From: Fen-1301 sp963786395
Lineage (GTDB): Bacteria; Bacteroidota; Ignavibacteria; Ignavibacteriales; Ignavibacteriaceae
Length of the DNA: 64,000 bases
Reading direction: 5' to 3'
NCBI GenBank assembly: GCA_963786395.1
Contig: CAWAZD010000004.1
Location: 124,001 to 188,000 of the forward strand
Shown here: in pieces, positions 36,172-44,726 of the stretch
Layout: each line of letters starts with the position of its first letter
How positions within the stretch are numbered: position 1 is the stretch's first letter
Translations under genes and position numbers: made by a program
The notes under the pieces: generated by a model
Database searches by the model: none
What the model was told of the DNA's origin: nothing
What the model saw: the letters and a program-made list of their open reading frames with translations, nothing else

Positions 36172-37860
36172 ATGGAAGAAAATACAGAATTTAAACCCGC
36201 ACCTTCAAATTTTATACGTGATATTATAAATGAAGATCTTAAAACAAACAAGTACAATGGACTAGTTCATACACGCTTTCCTCCCGAACCTAATGGTTAT
36301 TTGCATATCGGGCATGCCAAATCAATCTGTCTAAATTTCGGATTAGCCAAGGATTATCAGGGTCTATGCAACCTAAGATTTGATGATACAAACCCTGCTA
36401 AAGAGGATGTTGAATATGTTGAATCTATTGAAGAAGATGTGAAATGGCTTGGATTTGATTGGGAAGACAGAATGTATTATGCCTCGGATTATTTTGAAAA
36501 GCTTTATAATTTTGCGATTCAGCTTATCAAAGAAGGGAAAGCATATGTTGATTCTTCATCAGCCGCAGAAACAAAAGATATGAGGGGAACTCCTACCGAA
36601 GCGGGGACAGAATCTCCAAACAGAAACCGATCTGTTGAAGAGAATCTTGAATTATTTACAGGAATGAAGGAAGGAAAATTTGAAGATGGTGCACATATTT
36701 TACGTGCAAAGATAGATATGTCTTCACCAAACATGATAATGCGTGATCCTGTTTTATACAGAATTAAAAGGGCAACGCATCACCGTACCGGAGATAAGTG
36801 GTGTATATATCCCATGTACGATTATGCACATCCCATTTCTGACTGGATTGAAGGCATCACACATTCAATTTGTACTCTTGAATTTGAAATTCATCGTCCA
36901 TTTTATGACTGGCTTTTGTTAGAACTTCATTTAAAAGATCGACCTCAGCAGATTGAATTTGCCCGGTTAAATTTAAGCTACACAGTAATGAGTAAGCGTA
37001 AACTCCTTGAGCTTGTACAGGAAGGATTTGTTTCCGGATGGGACGATCCCAGAATGCCAACAATCTCCGGTCTTCGCAGAAGAGGATATACACCCGAATC
37101 AATAAGAAGTTTTTCAGACAAGATTGGAGTTGCTAAAAGGGACGGGATGATTGATGTCGCTTTACTCGAACACAGTCTTAGGGAGGATCTTAACATTAAG
37201 GCCCCTCGTGTTATGGCTGTATTAAATCCTTTAAAGGTTGTTATTACTAACTATCCAGTTGGACAGGTTGAAGAACTTGAAGCTGTAAATAACCCTGAGG
37301 ATCCCTTGATGGGTAAACGCCTACTTCCCTTTTCAAACGAAATATATATTGAGCAAGACGATTTCCGTGAAGTTCCACCTAAAAAATATCATCGTCTTTA
37401 TCCAGGTAATGAAGTCAGATTGCGTTATGCATATATAATAAAATGTAATGAAGTAATAAAAAATCAAGCCGGAGAGATCATGGAACTTCACTGCACTTAT
37501 GATATAGACACTAAAAGCGGATCGGGAAATACGCGTTCTGTTAAAGGGACCATACATTGGGTTTCTGCATCACAAGCCATAAAGGCTGAAATTAGATTGT
37601 ATGATCGTCTTTTTGTTACTCAAGATCCATCAGGAGATAAAGAGAATGATTTTAAGGATTTAATTAATCCTAACTCTCTAGAATTATTAAGTAATAGTTT
37701 AGTTGAGCCAGGACTTGCGAATGCTAAACCAGGAGATAAGTTCCAATTTGAAAGACAAGGATATTTCTGTGTTGATACTTTATCAAAAGATAAATTACTT
37801 GTATTCAACCGAACAGTGCCCTTGCGTGATTCATGGTCCAAAATAGAAAAGAAGCAATAA
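36172..37860 (+). CDS. glnS: Glutaminyl-tRNA synthetase
   Basis: 562 residues. PPEPNGYLHIGHAKSIC (HIGH), RFDDTNPAKE, VMSKRKL (KMSKS) and the two-domain anticodon-binding beta barrel at the C-terminus (LYPGNEVRLRYAYIIKC, HWVSASQAIKAEIRLYDRLF) identify a GlnRS, size close to E. coli (554). Direct Gln-tRNA synthesis means the GatCAB route is not required for tRNA-Gln. Terminator follows directly. Confidence 0.96.
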   Translation: MEENTEFKPAPSNFIRDIINEDLKTNKYNGLVHTRFPPEPNGYLHIGHAKSICLNFGLAKDYQGLCNLRFDDTNPAKEDVEYVESIEEDVKWLGFDWEDRMYYASDYFEKLYNFAIQLIKEGKAYVDSSSAAETKDMRGTPTEAGTESPNRNRSVEENLELFTGMKEGKFEDGAHILRAKIDMSSPNMIMRDPVLYRIKRATHHRTGDKWCIYPMYDYAHPISDWIEGITHSICTLEFEIHRPFYDWLLLELHLKDRPQQIEFARLNLSYTVMSKRKLLELVQEGFVSGWDDPRMPTISGLRRRGYTPESIRSFSDKIGVAKRDGMIDVALLEHSLREDLNIKAPRVMAVLNPLKVVITNYPVGQVEELEAVNNPEDPLMGKRLLPFSNEIYIEQDDFREVPPKKYHRLYPGNEVRLRYAYIIKCNEVIKNQAGEIMELHCTYDIDTKSGSGNTRSVKGTIHWVSASQAIKAEIRLYDRLFVTQDPSGDKENDFKDLINPNSLELLSNSLVEPGLANAKPGDKFQFERQGYFCVDTLSKDKLLVFNRTVPLRDSWSKIEKKQ

Positions 37861-37872
37861 GATATTTCCCTT

Positions 37873-37905
37873 GGTAGTCAAGGCTAATTCCGTGACTACC
37901 TTTTT
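37873..37905 (+). terminator. Intrinsic terminator after glnS
   Basis: Stem ggtagtca / tgactacc with a 12-nt loop, then five T. Sits 12 bases after the glnS stop. Confidence 0.8.
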
Positions 37906-37926
37906 ATTCTAATACAGATTATTATT

Positions 37927-38706
37927 TTATTTACCTGCAGTATCCATAGCATTTATAGAAAGCTCAGGTTTTGGTTTCCCGTTCCAGTGTTCGAACTTAA
38001 CGACATAGGACATAAATTTTTTATCTAATTCCTCCATTTCTTTACCCGCTATCTTATTGTCATTTTCCATATTTGTAAAGAAAGTAACCCGGTCTTTATC
38101 CCAACTTGCATAAACAATAGAATTAGTATTCGGACCCATACTTGTGCGCCACAAATGGAAATCACCTCTAAGATTCAGTTTTTCGCATAATGCTGCTTCT
38201 TCACGAGCGACCGCAATGGCTTCATCTTCTTTACCAGGAATAAATTCAAAATAATCCCAATGATAGAATTTTGCTTCAGATTGTTTGATGTATGGATTTT
38301 TAGAATTATAGGATCCTTTTTTATCCATTGTAACAACAAGTTGGTTAGTAGCAGAGATTGTACCGATAAAATTATTTGCAAGTTTATTAAATTCATCCTG
38401 ATTAACCGTTTTCATTTTATCAGCCCACATTTTATTCATATCATCAATTTGGCTATAATTGTTTAATTCAACAAGATAATCATAGGTAAAAGAATCATAC
38501 TGTAAGCAATCCCATTTAACGCCTGGATAGTTTTTCTTAATAAACTCATTCATCTCTTTCTGTGCTTTTTCATAAGCATCCACTTTATTCGGATAAACCA
38601 CATCCTGCATGACAAGCAGTCTAACCGGTTTAGAATCTTGTTGTGCTAAAAGGAAGTTAAATGATGTAAAGAAAACAACTGCAACTAGTATCCAAGACTT
38701 GACCAT
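37927..38706 (-). CDS. Secreted hypothetical protein
   Basis: 259 residues with a signal peptide (MVKSWILVAVVFFTSFNFLLAQ). Mature part appears to hold two similar alpha/beta units (…LLVMQDVVYPNKVDAYEKAQKEMNEFIKK and FYHWDYFEFIPGKEDEAIAVAREEAALCEKL), each with a strand followed by a long helix, similar in outline to dimeric alpha-beta barrel (ABM-like) repeats. No recognised family and no catalytic motif. Periplasmic or secreted. Convergent with glnS. Confidence 0.65.
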   Translation of the reverse strand: MVKSWILVAVVFFTSFNFLLAQQDSKPVRLLVMQDVVYPNKVDAYEKAQKEMNEFIKKNYPGVKWDCLQYDSFTYDYLVELNNYSQIDDMNKMWADKMKTVNQDEFNKLANNFIGTISATNQLVVTMDKKGSYNSKNPYIKQSEAKFYHWDYFEFIPGKEDEAIAVAREEAALCEKLNLRGDFHLWRTSMGPNTNSIVYASWDKDRVTFFTNMENDNKIAGKEMEELDKKFMSYVVKFEHWNGKPKPELSINAMDTAGK

Positions 38707-38824
38707 AACGAATCTCCTATATTTAAATTATTGATATTTGTTTCAACATGAAGCTAATTAACCAAAATAGATTTTATTGTGACAAGGATTATTTAATAAT
38801 AAACCGTGATAATGCTCTTTTTTA

Positions 38825-38855
38825 TTTGATTCCAACCTTAATTTTTATAAATTTA
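38825..38855 (+). promoter_or_regulatory. Bacteroidota-type promoter for tRNA-Leu
   Basis: -33 box tttg (38825-38828), exactly 19 nt, then -7 box taaattta (38848-38855; consensus TAnnTTTG with the last base changed). Transcription would begin about 8 nt ahead of the tRNA. Confidence 0.6.
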
Positions 38856-38870
38856 CGCCTCAAAACAGTT

Positions 38871-38956
38871 GCCGAAGTGGCGGAATTGGTAGACGCGCTG
38901 GACTCAAAATCCAGTCTGGCTTACACCAGGTGCCGGTTCGAGTCCGGCCTCCGGTA
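38871..38956 (+). tRNA. tRNA-Leu (anticodon CAA)
   Basis: Class II tRNA of 86 nt. Visible: acceptor gccgaag, D arm with aattggtaga, anticodon stem ctgga-ctCAAaa-tccag, a variable arm (ctggcttacaccag) and T arm ggttcgagtcc. The acceptor stem has one A-C mismatch and one G-T pair (3' strand ctccggt), which is slightly irregular. CCA is not encoded. The anticodon CAA reads UUG. Confidence 0.96.
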
Positions 38957-39229
38957 CTGAATATTTTTTAGTTAGAATTTGAAAAATATATTTTAAAATA
39001 TCTTTCGATATACCCTTATTATATTGTGATATAAAACAATATGATTAGTCACTTCAACTGATATTTTTATAGCACTTTAATAGAATAATTATGTTTTGAC
39101 AAGTATTGTTATCTACCCAGTAGATATTATTGTCTAACTTTTTATGATACATTTTCTTAATTAACTATTAAGTTATGATGAACAATAAAAGTATATGTTA
39201 AAGGGGATAAACTTTCTGATCATTCTGCT

Positions 39230-39601
39230 ATGAAAGATGACATCAAAATCCTTATAGTTGAAGACGAAGCCATCACAGCAATGTATCTGCAATTTCAATT
39301 AAGAAAACTGAATTATAATGCACTTAAACCAGTGGGTTCAGGTGAAAGTGCTATAAAAGTAGCCATGAAGGAAAATCCAGAGATTGTATTAATGGATATA
39401 GGTCTGGCAGGCAAGATGGACGGAATTCAGACTGCAAAGGAGATAAATTCATTCAGTAATCCGCATATTATATTTATGACCGGTTATCATGATGACGAGT
39501 TAAGAGAACAAGCAAAAGCAATATCATCATCCTCCTACTTAACTAAACCAATCGGTATACCTGATATTGTGAATATTATTCACAATATAGAACATAAATA
39601 A
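39230..39601 (+). CDS. Stand-alone response regulator receiver protein
   Basis: 123 residues, REC domain only: acidic pair in ILIVEDEAI, phospho-Asp in IVLMDIGLAG, Thr in IIFMTGYHD, Lys in SYLTKPIG. CheY-like, no output domain. Closest in style to the REC halves of the cyclase proteins at 30-32 kb. No kinase adjacent. The gap 38957-39229 upstream has no gene. Confidence 0.9.
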   Translation: MKDDIKILIVEDEAITAMYLQFQLRKLNYNALKPVGSGESAIKVAMKENPEIVLMDIGLAGKMDGIQTAKEINSFSNPHIIFMTGYHDDELREQAKAISSSSYLTKPIGIPDIVNIIHNIEHK

Positions 39602-39640
39602 TGAATTATTGAAAGTAATTTATCTCCTACAAATTAAAAT

Positions 39641-40831
39641 TTATACATACAATTCTATTTCAGGCTTTTCAATAATATTGTTTTTCTTATTAAGCATTTC
39701 AAGAGCCTGCTTAAGATCCTCGATTAAATCATCAGCGTCCTCCAGCCCCACAGATAATCTTATTAAACTATCAACAACCCCTGCACTTAACCTCCTTTCT
39801 CTTGGGATAGATTTATGAGTCATAGAGGCAGGATGGCAAAGAAGGCTTTTTGCCCCTCCAAGACTTTCAGCCAGTTTAAATAATTTAGTTGAAGTAACAA
39901 ATTTTATAGCCGCCTCTTCAGTGTCATCATTAAGTGAAAAAGATATAATACTACCGGGAAGTTTTTGCTGTTTTTTAGCGATTTCATAATTAGGATGGCT
40001 TTTAAGTCCAGGAAAATATAATTTCTTAATTTCAGGTCTGCCATGAAGAAACTCAGCAATTTTTTGAGCATTAGCTGAATGCTTTTCGACTCTTATTTTT
40101 AAAGTTTCAATACTTCGAATAAGAAGCCAGGAATCAAACGGGGCAAGCACTCCACCCGTTGCATTTTGAATATACTTCAGTTTTTCCCCAAGTTCATTTG
40201 AATTTGTAACAACAAGACCAGCAAGTACATCAGTATGTCCTCCGATATACTTAGTTGCACTATGAACAACAATATCAGCACCAAGAGTGAGTGGTTTTTG
40301 AAATATCGGAGAGGCGAAAGTATTATCAACACAGACGAGTATATTATGATCTTTGGCAATTTGACAGATCTTTTTTATATCAGACACCTTCAATAAAGGA
40401 TTTGTGGGACTTTCAAGCCAAATTAGTTTTGTATTAGGGGTTATCTCATTTTTTACATTATCAGTATTTGTTGTATCAACAAATTTTGTTTTAATTCCGA
40501 ATTTGTTATAAATGGTTGTAAACAGTCTAAAAGCTCCGCCATAAATGTCATCGACTGCAAGCACTTCATCTCCTGTTTCAAGCAGTTTAACAACGCAATC
40601 AATCGCTGCAAGACCGCTGGCAAAGGCAAGCCCATTTTTCCCTTCCTCAAGTTTAGCAATAATTGATTCGAGGATTTTCCTAGTAGGATTATTTGTACGA
40701 GTATAATCAAACCCTTTATTAACTCCCGGGGCTTCTTGTCTGTATGTAGAAGTTTGATAAATTGGAACTGAAAGCGCCCCTGTTAAAGGGTCTATAGGTA
40801 TAGATTCCAGTATTTCTGTTAATTCATTCAT
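39641..40831 (-). CDS. metB: Cystathionine gamma-synthase-type PLP enzyme (Cys/Met metabolism)
   Basis: 396 residues of the Cys/Met gamma-family: YTRTNNPTRKILE, FASGLAAIDCV, PLP Lys in HSATKYIGGHTDVLAG, and the C-terminal SLGGAKSLLCHPASMTH and RLSVGLEDADDLIEDL. Converts an O-acyl homoserine and Cys (or sulfide) toward cystathionine/homocysteine; the family also includes gamma-lyases and O-acetylhomoserine sulfhydrylases, so the exact reaction is unsure. Its leader carries two SAM-II-like aptamers with terminators, which fits a methionine biosynthetic role and feedback by SAM. Confidence 0.9.
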   Translation of the reverse strand: MNELTEILESIPIDPLTGALSVPIYQTSTYRQEAPGVNKGFDYTRTNNPTRKILESIIAKLEEGKNGLAFASGLAAIDCVVKLLETGDEVLAVDDIYGGAFRLFTTIYNKFGIKTKFVDTTNTDNVKNEITPNTKLIWLESPTNPLLKVSDIKKICQIAKDHNILVCVDNTFASPIFQKPLTLGADIVVHSATKYIGGHTDVLAGLVVTNSNELGEKLKYIQNATGGVLAPFDSWLLIRSIETLKIRVEKHSANAQKIAEFLHGRPEIKKLYFPGLKSHPNYEIAKKQQKLPGSIISFSLNDDTEEAAIKFVTSTKLFKLAESLGGAKSLLCHPASMTHKSIPRERRLSAGVVDSLIRLSVGLEDADDLIEDLKQALEMLNKKNNIIEKPEIELYV

Positions 40832-40871
40832 TGTGTTATCCTATTTATTATATTAATTTAATTATTTATTC

Positions 40872-40963
40872 AAAAAAAAACCCTGCTAAAAGCAGGGGTT
40901 AAAATACTTACCACAGACTTTTAGCAAATTTTAAAGTCGCTGCAATTTGTCGTAAATCGCGAC
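40872..40963 (-). promoter_or_regulatory. SAM-II riboswitch 2 (proximal) with intrinsic terminator
   Basis: Read on the minus strand. P1 strand gtcgc (40963-40959), loop starting gattta and ending aattgca, P1 partner gcgac (40940-40936), an A/T linker, then the conserved gctaaaag (40925-40918). This order (P1, GAUUU, UUGCA, P1', AU-rich linker, GCUAAA) is the SAM-II pseudoknot pattern. A terminator follows: ccctgc / gcaggg stem and nine T (40897-40872). The gctaaaag strand is perfectly complementary to cttttagc in the terminator hairpin (40892-40885), giving a mutually exclusive antiterminator. SAM binding should favour termination ahead of metB. Confidence 0.85.
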
Positions 40964-40981
40964 TGTAATAGATTTAAAAGC

Positions 40982-41065
40982 AAAAAACCCGCAAACAGCG
41001 GGTAAATATATCGGCTGTTTAGCAATTTATTTATTGTCGCTGCAATTCGCTTTAAATCTACGACC
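40982..41065 (-). promoter_or_regulatory. SAM-II riboswitch 1 (distal) with intrinsic terminator
   Basis: First of two units in the metB leader. P1 gtcgt (41064-41060) pairs with gcgac (41040-41036), with a T-G wobble replacing the C-G of unit 2, which keeps the stem. Loop has gattta and aattgca; the linker is aataaataaatt; then gctaaacagc. Terminator stem cccgc / gcggg with tgttt loop and six T (41002-40982). aaacagc at the aptamer's 3' edge (41020-41014) is the exact complement of gctgttt in the terminator (40999-40993), again an antiterminator. Unit 1 has diverged from unit 2 in sequence while keeping structure. Confidence 0.85.
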
Positions 41066-41086
41066 AATATTTTCTAAGAACTATTA

Positions 41087-41117
41087 CAAATATATTCAGG
41101 AAATATTTAAAAACAAA
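41087..41117 (-). promoter_or_regulatory. Bacteroidota-type promoter of the metB leader
   Basis: On the minus strand: -33 tttg (41117-41114), 19 nt, -7 tatatttg (41094-41087), an exact match to TTTG-N19-TAnnTTTG. Transcription should begin near 41081, about 16 nt before the first aptamer, so the RNA would contain both aptamers. Confidence 0.75.
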
Positions 41118-41149
41118 TTATTAGGTAAGAATAAACAAAAATATTATAA

Positions 41150-41542
41150 TTATTGATTCGTCTCACCTTTTTTAAGGAGATTTTTATCAACCAAAGTAAA
41201 CAATTCTTCTTTAGTAAAAGGTTTTGAAATATAATCGTTAAATCCTTCAGATAGAAATTTTTCCTTATCTCCTGCCATAGCAAAAGCTGTAAAAGCAATC
41301 ATTGGAACATTTTGATATCCAGGCAATTTCCTCATTTCTTTTAGGACATCAATTCCGTTTAGTTTTCCTCTTAGACCTATATCAAGGAGAATTATATCAT
41401 AAATTACTTCAGATGCTTTTTTTATAGCAGATTCAGCATCTTCAACAGCATCAACAACTGCTGTTTTTTTGTAAACATATGAAACGTAATACCTCGAAAT
41501 CTCGTCATCGTCCAGAATAAGTAATTTTATTTTAGGCTCCAT
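41150..41542 (-). CDS. Stand-alone response regulator receiver protein
   Basis: 130 residues, REC only: ILDDDEISRYYV (acidic pocket), phospho-Asp in IILLDIGLRGK, Thr in MIAFTAFAMAGDKEKFLSEG, Lys in YISKPFTKEEL. The AFAMAGD/EKFLSEGFNDYISKPF stretch is the type found in REC domains of hybrid kinases, so it may have come off such a protein. Ends 33 bp upstream of the metB promoter, same strand, so some readthrough into the met leader is possible. Confidence 0.9.
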   Translation of the reverse strand: MEPKIKLLILDDDEISRYYVSYVYKKTAVVDAVEDAESAIKKASEVIYDIILLDIGLRGKLNGIDVLKEMRKLPGYQNVPMIAFTAFAMAGDKEKFLSEGFNDYISKPFTKEELFTLVDKNLLKKGETNQ

Positions 41543-41675
41543 TTTCTTAAGTGTTTATTGTGATATACAAATATACTCTTCTTTTGAAGTATATTCTATA
41601 AAAAATATTCGAACTTTGCAAGGACTTGATAAATTAATTGAATGGTTTTAATTCAGGAGAGAGGTTAAAAAGAGA

Positions 41676-41705
41676 AAAAGGCTGTCATTACAGGCAGCCT
41701 TTTAT
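41676..41705 (-). terminator. Intrinsic terminator after the CsbD-like gene
   Basis: Inverted repeat aaaggctg ... cagccttt with an eight-to-ten-base loop and A/T tails on both sides, directly after the stop of the CsbD-like gene on the minus strand. It could also act on the other strand. Confidence 0.75.
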
Positions 41706-41712
41706 TGACATT

Positions 41713-41904
41713 TTATTTGTTTACGCTATTTAAATAATTAACGACTTCGTCTCTAGTATGTCCCGTTCTCCTTTGAATTCTCCCAATAAGATCATCCTCT
41801 CTACCTTCCACGTAGGTGAGGTCATCATCAGTCAAATTTCCCCAATGTTGTTTTAGTTTTGATTTTACGGAACTCCAATTTTTAATTCTTAGTGTATCCA
41901 TCAT
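41713..41904 (-). CDS. CsbD-family stress protein
   Basis: 63 residues. WSSVKSKLKQHWGNLTDDDLTYVEGREDDLIGRIQRRTGHTRDEV follows the CsbD pattern (K-L-K-x-x-W-G-x-L-T-D-D-D-L). Small, charged, soluble helical protein. CsbD-like proteins are induced by general stress in several phyla; no biochemical role is established. Two ATG codons in a row (41904 and 41901); AAAGG lies just upstream. Followed by a good terminator, so monocistronic. Confidence 0.88.
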   Translation of the reverse strand: MMDTLRIKNWSSVKSKLKQHWGNLTDDDLTYVEGREDDLIGRIQRRTGHTRDEVVNYLNSVNK

Positions 41905-42034
41905 TTTATCCTTTATATTGTTAATAAATACGCAACAAATCTAAAATAATCAGTTGGAGTATTAATTGAAATTAGTCACAAATGGGAGGTGAAAAATAAT
42001 GGACTTGAACAGAATGAAAATATCAATTTTTATT

Positions 42035-42373
42035 TTAATTTAATACCTTAATTAAATTCCATTGATATATAGGTTTCCTGATATACTTATAATTTAGCCC
42101 TGTAAAAACGAGAACTTCTTCATCAAACCCAGTAAGGAATACTATAGTAGGTTTATAATTGTCATAAATAATTTGGGCCGTCTCAATACCGCTGACATCC
42201 CCTTTTATATTAATATCCATCAGTATGATTTCTGGTTTTTCTAACGAAGCTTTTTCAACAGCTTCCTTACTGTTATCGGCTATACCTACAACTTTAAATC
42301 CACTATTTTCAAGCATAAGTTGATAATCCTTAGCAACAATTGACTCATCTTCAACGATTAATACAGTTTTCAT
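42035..42373 (-). CDS. Stand-alone response regulator receiver protein
   Basis: Start set at ATG 42373 (MKTVLIVEDESIVAKDY); a longer frame to 42406 adds an unlikely tail. About 112 residues. REC with phospho-Asp in IILMDINIKGD, Thr in VFLTGFDE, Lys in YIRKPI. The C-terminal helix is short. Third orphan REC protein within 3.2 kb. Confidence 0.85.
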   Translation of the reverse strand: MKTVLIVEDESIVAKDYQLMLENSGFKVVGIADNSKEAVEKASLEKPEIILMDINIKGDVSGIETAQIIYDNYKPTIVFLTGFDEEVLVFTGLNYKYIRKPIYQWNLIKVLN

Positions 42374-42494
42374 CAGTCTTAATATTTTTTTATTCAAGAT
42401 AACCATAGATCGTTATTAAATTCAATAATAATAATGAGCGCTATCAATACATGTAATAATTTGAAAACAATATGTGCCCAGAAGCATAAAATAA

Positions 42495-43439
42495 TTAGGA
42501 GGTAAAATGGCTCTCCAGGAATTCAATAATATTTAAATTACCATTAATTTTAACTTTTATTCCTAATGGCACTGTCAAATTATTTTTCAAATGACCATGA
42601 CTAAAGTTGAATAAGACAGGAGCAGGAAAATCTCCGCCAAAATAATCAAACAAAACTTGGTCAAGGGTCAGACTATTACTATTGGGGTTTAACTCTTCAC
42701 AATCCTTAAATCCACCCAGGATCACTCCCTTAACACTATGTAGATAACCTGAAAGTCTCATTTGATTCAACATTCTGTCGATTCTGTAAGGGACTTCGCT
42801 AATTTCTTCAAGCATTAGAATTTTACCCCGCGGATTTGGAAGATATTTCAATCCGGTTAGGGAAGAAATCAAAGACAGATTCCCTCCTATAAGTCTTCCT
42901 TCAGAAACTCCTTTTTGGAGACTATTTAAAGCCATAATACCAGGAATGTTTACTTTTAGCGGATGATTATTAGTAACGGTCTGCCAAAAATTTTCTTCAG
43001 TGAATTTACTGATCTCACCACTGAAGTCCACACCTGCCATTGGACCGGCGAAAGTAACCAAGCCGGTCATTTTCAGGAAGGCATTTTGTAAGACAGTTAT
43101 ATCGCTATACCCGCAGAATATTTTGGGATTATTTTTAATTAATTGGTAATCAATTTTATCAAGAAGTCTTCCGGCACCATATCCTCCCCTTAAACACATT
43201 ATCATTTTTATCTTTTTATTGAGAAACATTTTATGAATATCATTAAGCCTTTCATTATCCGTTCCGGCAAGATATCCATATTTTTTCAAAGTATTAGCAC
43301 CAGTTTGAACTCTGTAACCTTGTTTTTCAAAATATTTAACTGAATTTTCTAATTTAATATCATTATCAACGGGTGATGAAGGAGAAATAATTCCAATAAC
43401 ATCTCCCTTGTTTAATTTACAAGGCTTAATTAGTCTCAT
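42495..43439 (-). CDS. LD-carboxypeptidase (S66 family, LdcA-like)
   Basis: 314 residues. N-terminal GDVIGIISPSSPV, nucleophile Ser in FCGYSDITVLQ, catalytic Glu in ILMLEEISEVPYRIDRM and His in FNFSHGHLKNN: the Ser-Glu-His triad of S66 peptidases. Removes the terminal D-Ala from peptidoglycan tetrapeptides in recycling, in the cytoplasm; MccF-type members cleave other substrates. No other recycling genes nearby. Divergent from the ulosonic acid operon across 242 bp of AT-rich sequence without a gene. Confidence 0.9.
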   Translation of the reverse strand: MRLIKPCKLNKGDVIGIISPSSPVDNDIKLENSVKYFEKQGYRVQTGANTLKKYGYLAGTDNERLNDIHKMFLNKKIKMIMCLRGGYGAGRLLDKIDYQLIKNNPKIFCGYSDITVLQNAFLKMTGLVTFAGPMAGVDFSGEISKFTEENFWQTVTNNHPLKVNIPGIMALNSLQKGVSEGRLIGGNLSLISSLTGLKYLPNPRGKILMLEEISEVPYRIDRMLNQMRLSGYLHSVKGVILGGFKDCEELNPNSNSLTLDQVLFDYFGGDFPAPVLFNFSHGHLKNNLTVPLGIKVKINGNLNIIEFLESHFTS

Positions 43440-43681
43440 TTTAATAATTCAATTTGATTTAATTCTTTATAAAGTTGGTTATACATCACAGGCAATTGAT
43501 AAACGTCAGAGAAATAGTTATATAATATTAAGGATTATAATAAAAAAATATATTTTAGTACTTTATTCTGAGTTCATTTCTAAAGATAGAAGGCTAGGTT
43601 TATTAATATTAAGATAACTCTCCGTTAATATTTTGATAATACAAGAGAAATATATTATTCCACTGAAATAAATATAAATAC

Positions 43682-44710
43682 ATGAGAAATAATATCCTAT
43701 TTATCTGTGGTTCATTAAATCAAACAATAATGATGCACAAGATAAGTAAGCATCTTAATGACTATAACTGCTGGTTTTCTCCCTACTATGCAGACGGTAT
43801 AGTCGGGTATTATTCCAAAACGTCAGTACTTAATTTCAGCATATTAGGCGGGCAATTCCGTGAAAGGACAATAGATTATATACTTTCAAAAAATCTTCAA
43901 CTTGACAGTGGTGGTAACGACAGAAAATATGATCTGGTTTTTACATGTAGTGATTTGATTATCCCAAAGAACATATTAAACTCCAAGATAATACTCGTTC
44001 AGGAAGGGATGACTGATCCCGAAAACATTATTTATTATCTGGTTAAATACCTAAAACTACCTCGCTGGCTTGCAAGTACTTCAGCCACCGGGATATCTAA
44101 TTCATATGAAATATTCTGTGTTGCCTCTGAAGGATATAAAAATCTTTTTATAAAGAAAGGAATTATTCCTGAGAAAATAAGAATAACCGGCATTCCTAAT
44201 TTTGATAATTGTATTAGTTACGCGGACAATGATTTTCCACATACCGGATATGTACTTGCGGCGACTTCAGATTCCAGGGAAACATTTAAGTTTGAGAATA
44301 GGAAAAAATTTATATTAAAAGTAAACAAGATAGCTGCAGGGAGAAAGATAATCTTTAAATTACATCCCAATGAATATGTTGAGAGAGCAACTCTAGAGAT
44401 AAAGAAATACTCACCAGAAGCCCTTGTATATAGTTTTGGTAATACAGAACATATGATAGCCAATTGTTCAGTGTTAGTTACAAGATATTCCACGACTGCT
44501 TATGTAGGGTTAATACTTGGTAAAGAAGTATATTCTGAATTTGATATTGATGAACTAAACAGGTTACTACCAATACAGAATGAGGGTATCTCGGATTATA
44601 ACATTTCTATTATAGCCCGTTCCTTGATGGGTGAGAATATTATCGGGACTATGTCATATAAAGGGAATACTTTACAAAGGATAAAAAATAAATTAGTCAG
44701 AGTAAGATAA
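43682..44710 (+). CDS. Putative glycosyltransferase with sialyltransferase-like motifs
   Basis: 342 residues, GT-B-like. It shows motifs in the order seen in several bacterial sialyl/polysialyltransferase families: an acidic-Gly element (LVQEGMTDPEN, near residue 110), an HP motif (IIFKLHPNEY, near residue 222) and a Ser/Thr pair (TRYSTTAYVGLILGK, near residue 265). CDP-glycerol glycerophosphotransferases share a similar fold and HP motif, so they are the alternative. First gene of the operon; the next encodes a CMP-sugar synthetase, which supports a transferase using the CMP-activated product. No membrane helix. Function inferred. Confidence 0.6.
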   Translation: MRNNILFICGSLNQTIMMHKISKHLNDYNCWFSPYYADGIVGYYSKTSVLNFSILGGQFRERTIDYILSKNLQLDSGGNDRKYDLVFTCSDLIIPKNILNSKIILVQEGMTDPENIIYYLVKYLKLPRWLASTSATGISNSYEIFCVASEGYKNLFIKKGIIPEKIRITGIPNFDNCISYADNDFPHTGYVLAATSDSRETFKFENRKKFILKVNKIAAGRKIIFKLHPNEYVERATLEIKKYSPEALVYSFGNTEHMIANCSVLVTRYSTTAYVGLILGKEVYSEFDIDELNRLLPIQNEGISDYNISIIARSLMGENIIGTMSYKGNTLQRIKNKLVRVR

Positions 44711-44726
44711 TTGCAATAGTTTATTT

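Noticed and set aside
38748..38960. 70-residue plus-strand reading frame
   Set aside because: It runs through the tRNA-Leu gene and ends in it; the RNA gene explains the sequence.
43408..43617. 69-residue plus-strand reading frame in the ldcA/ulosonic operon gap
   Set aside because: Begins inside ldcA on the opposite strand, very AT-rich, no start signal or family resemblance.
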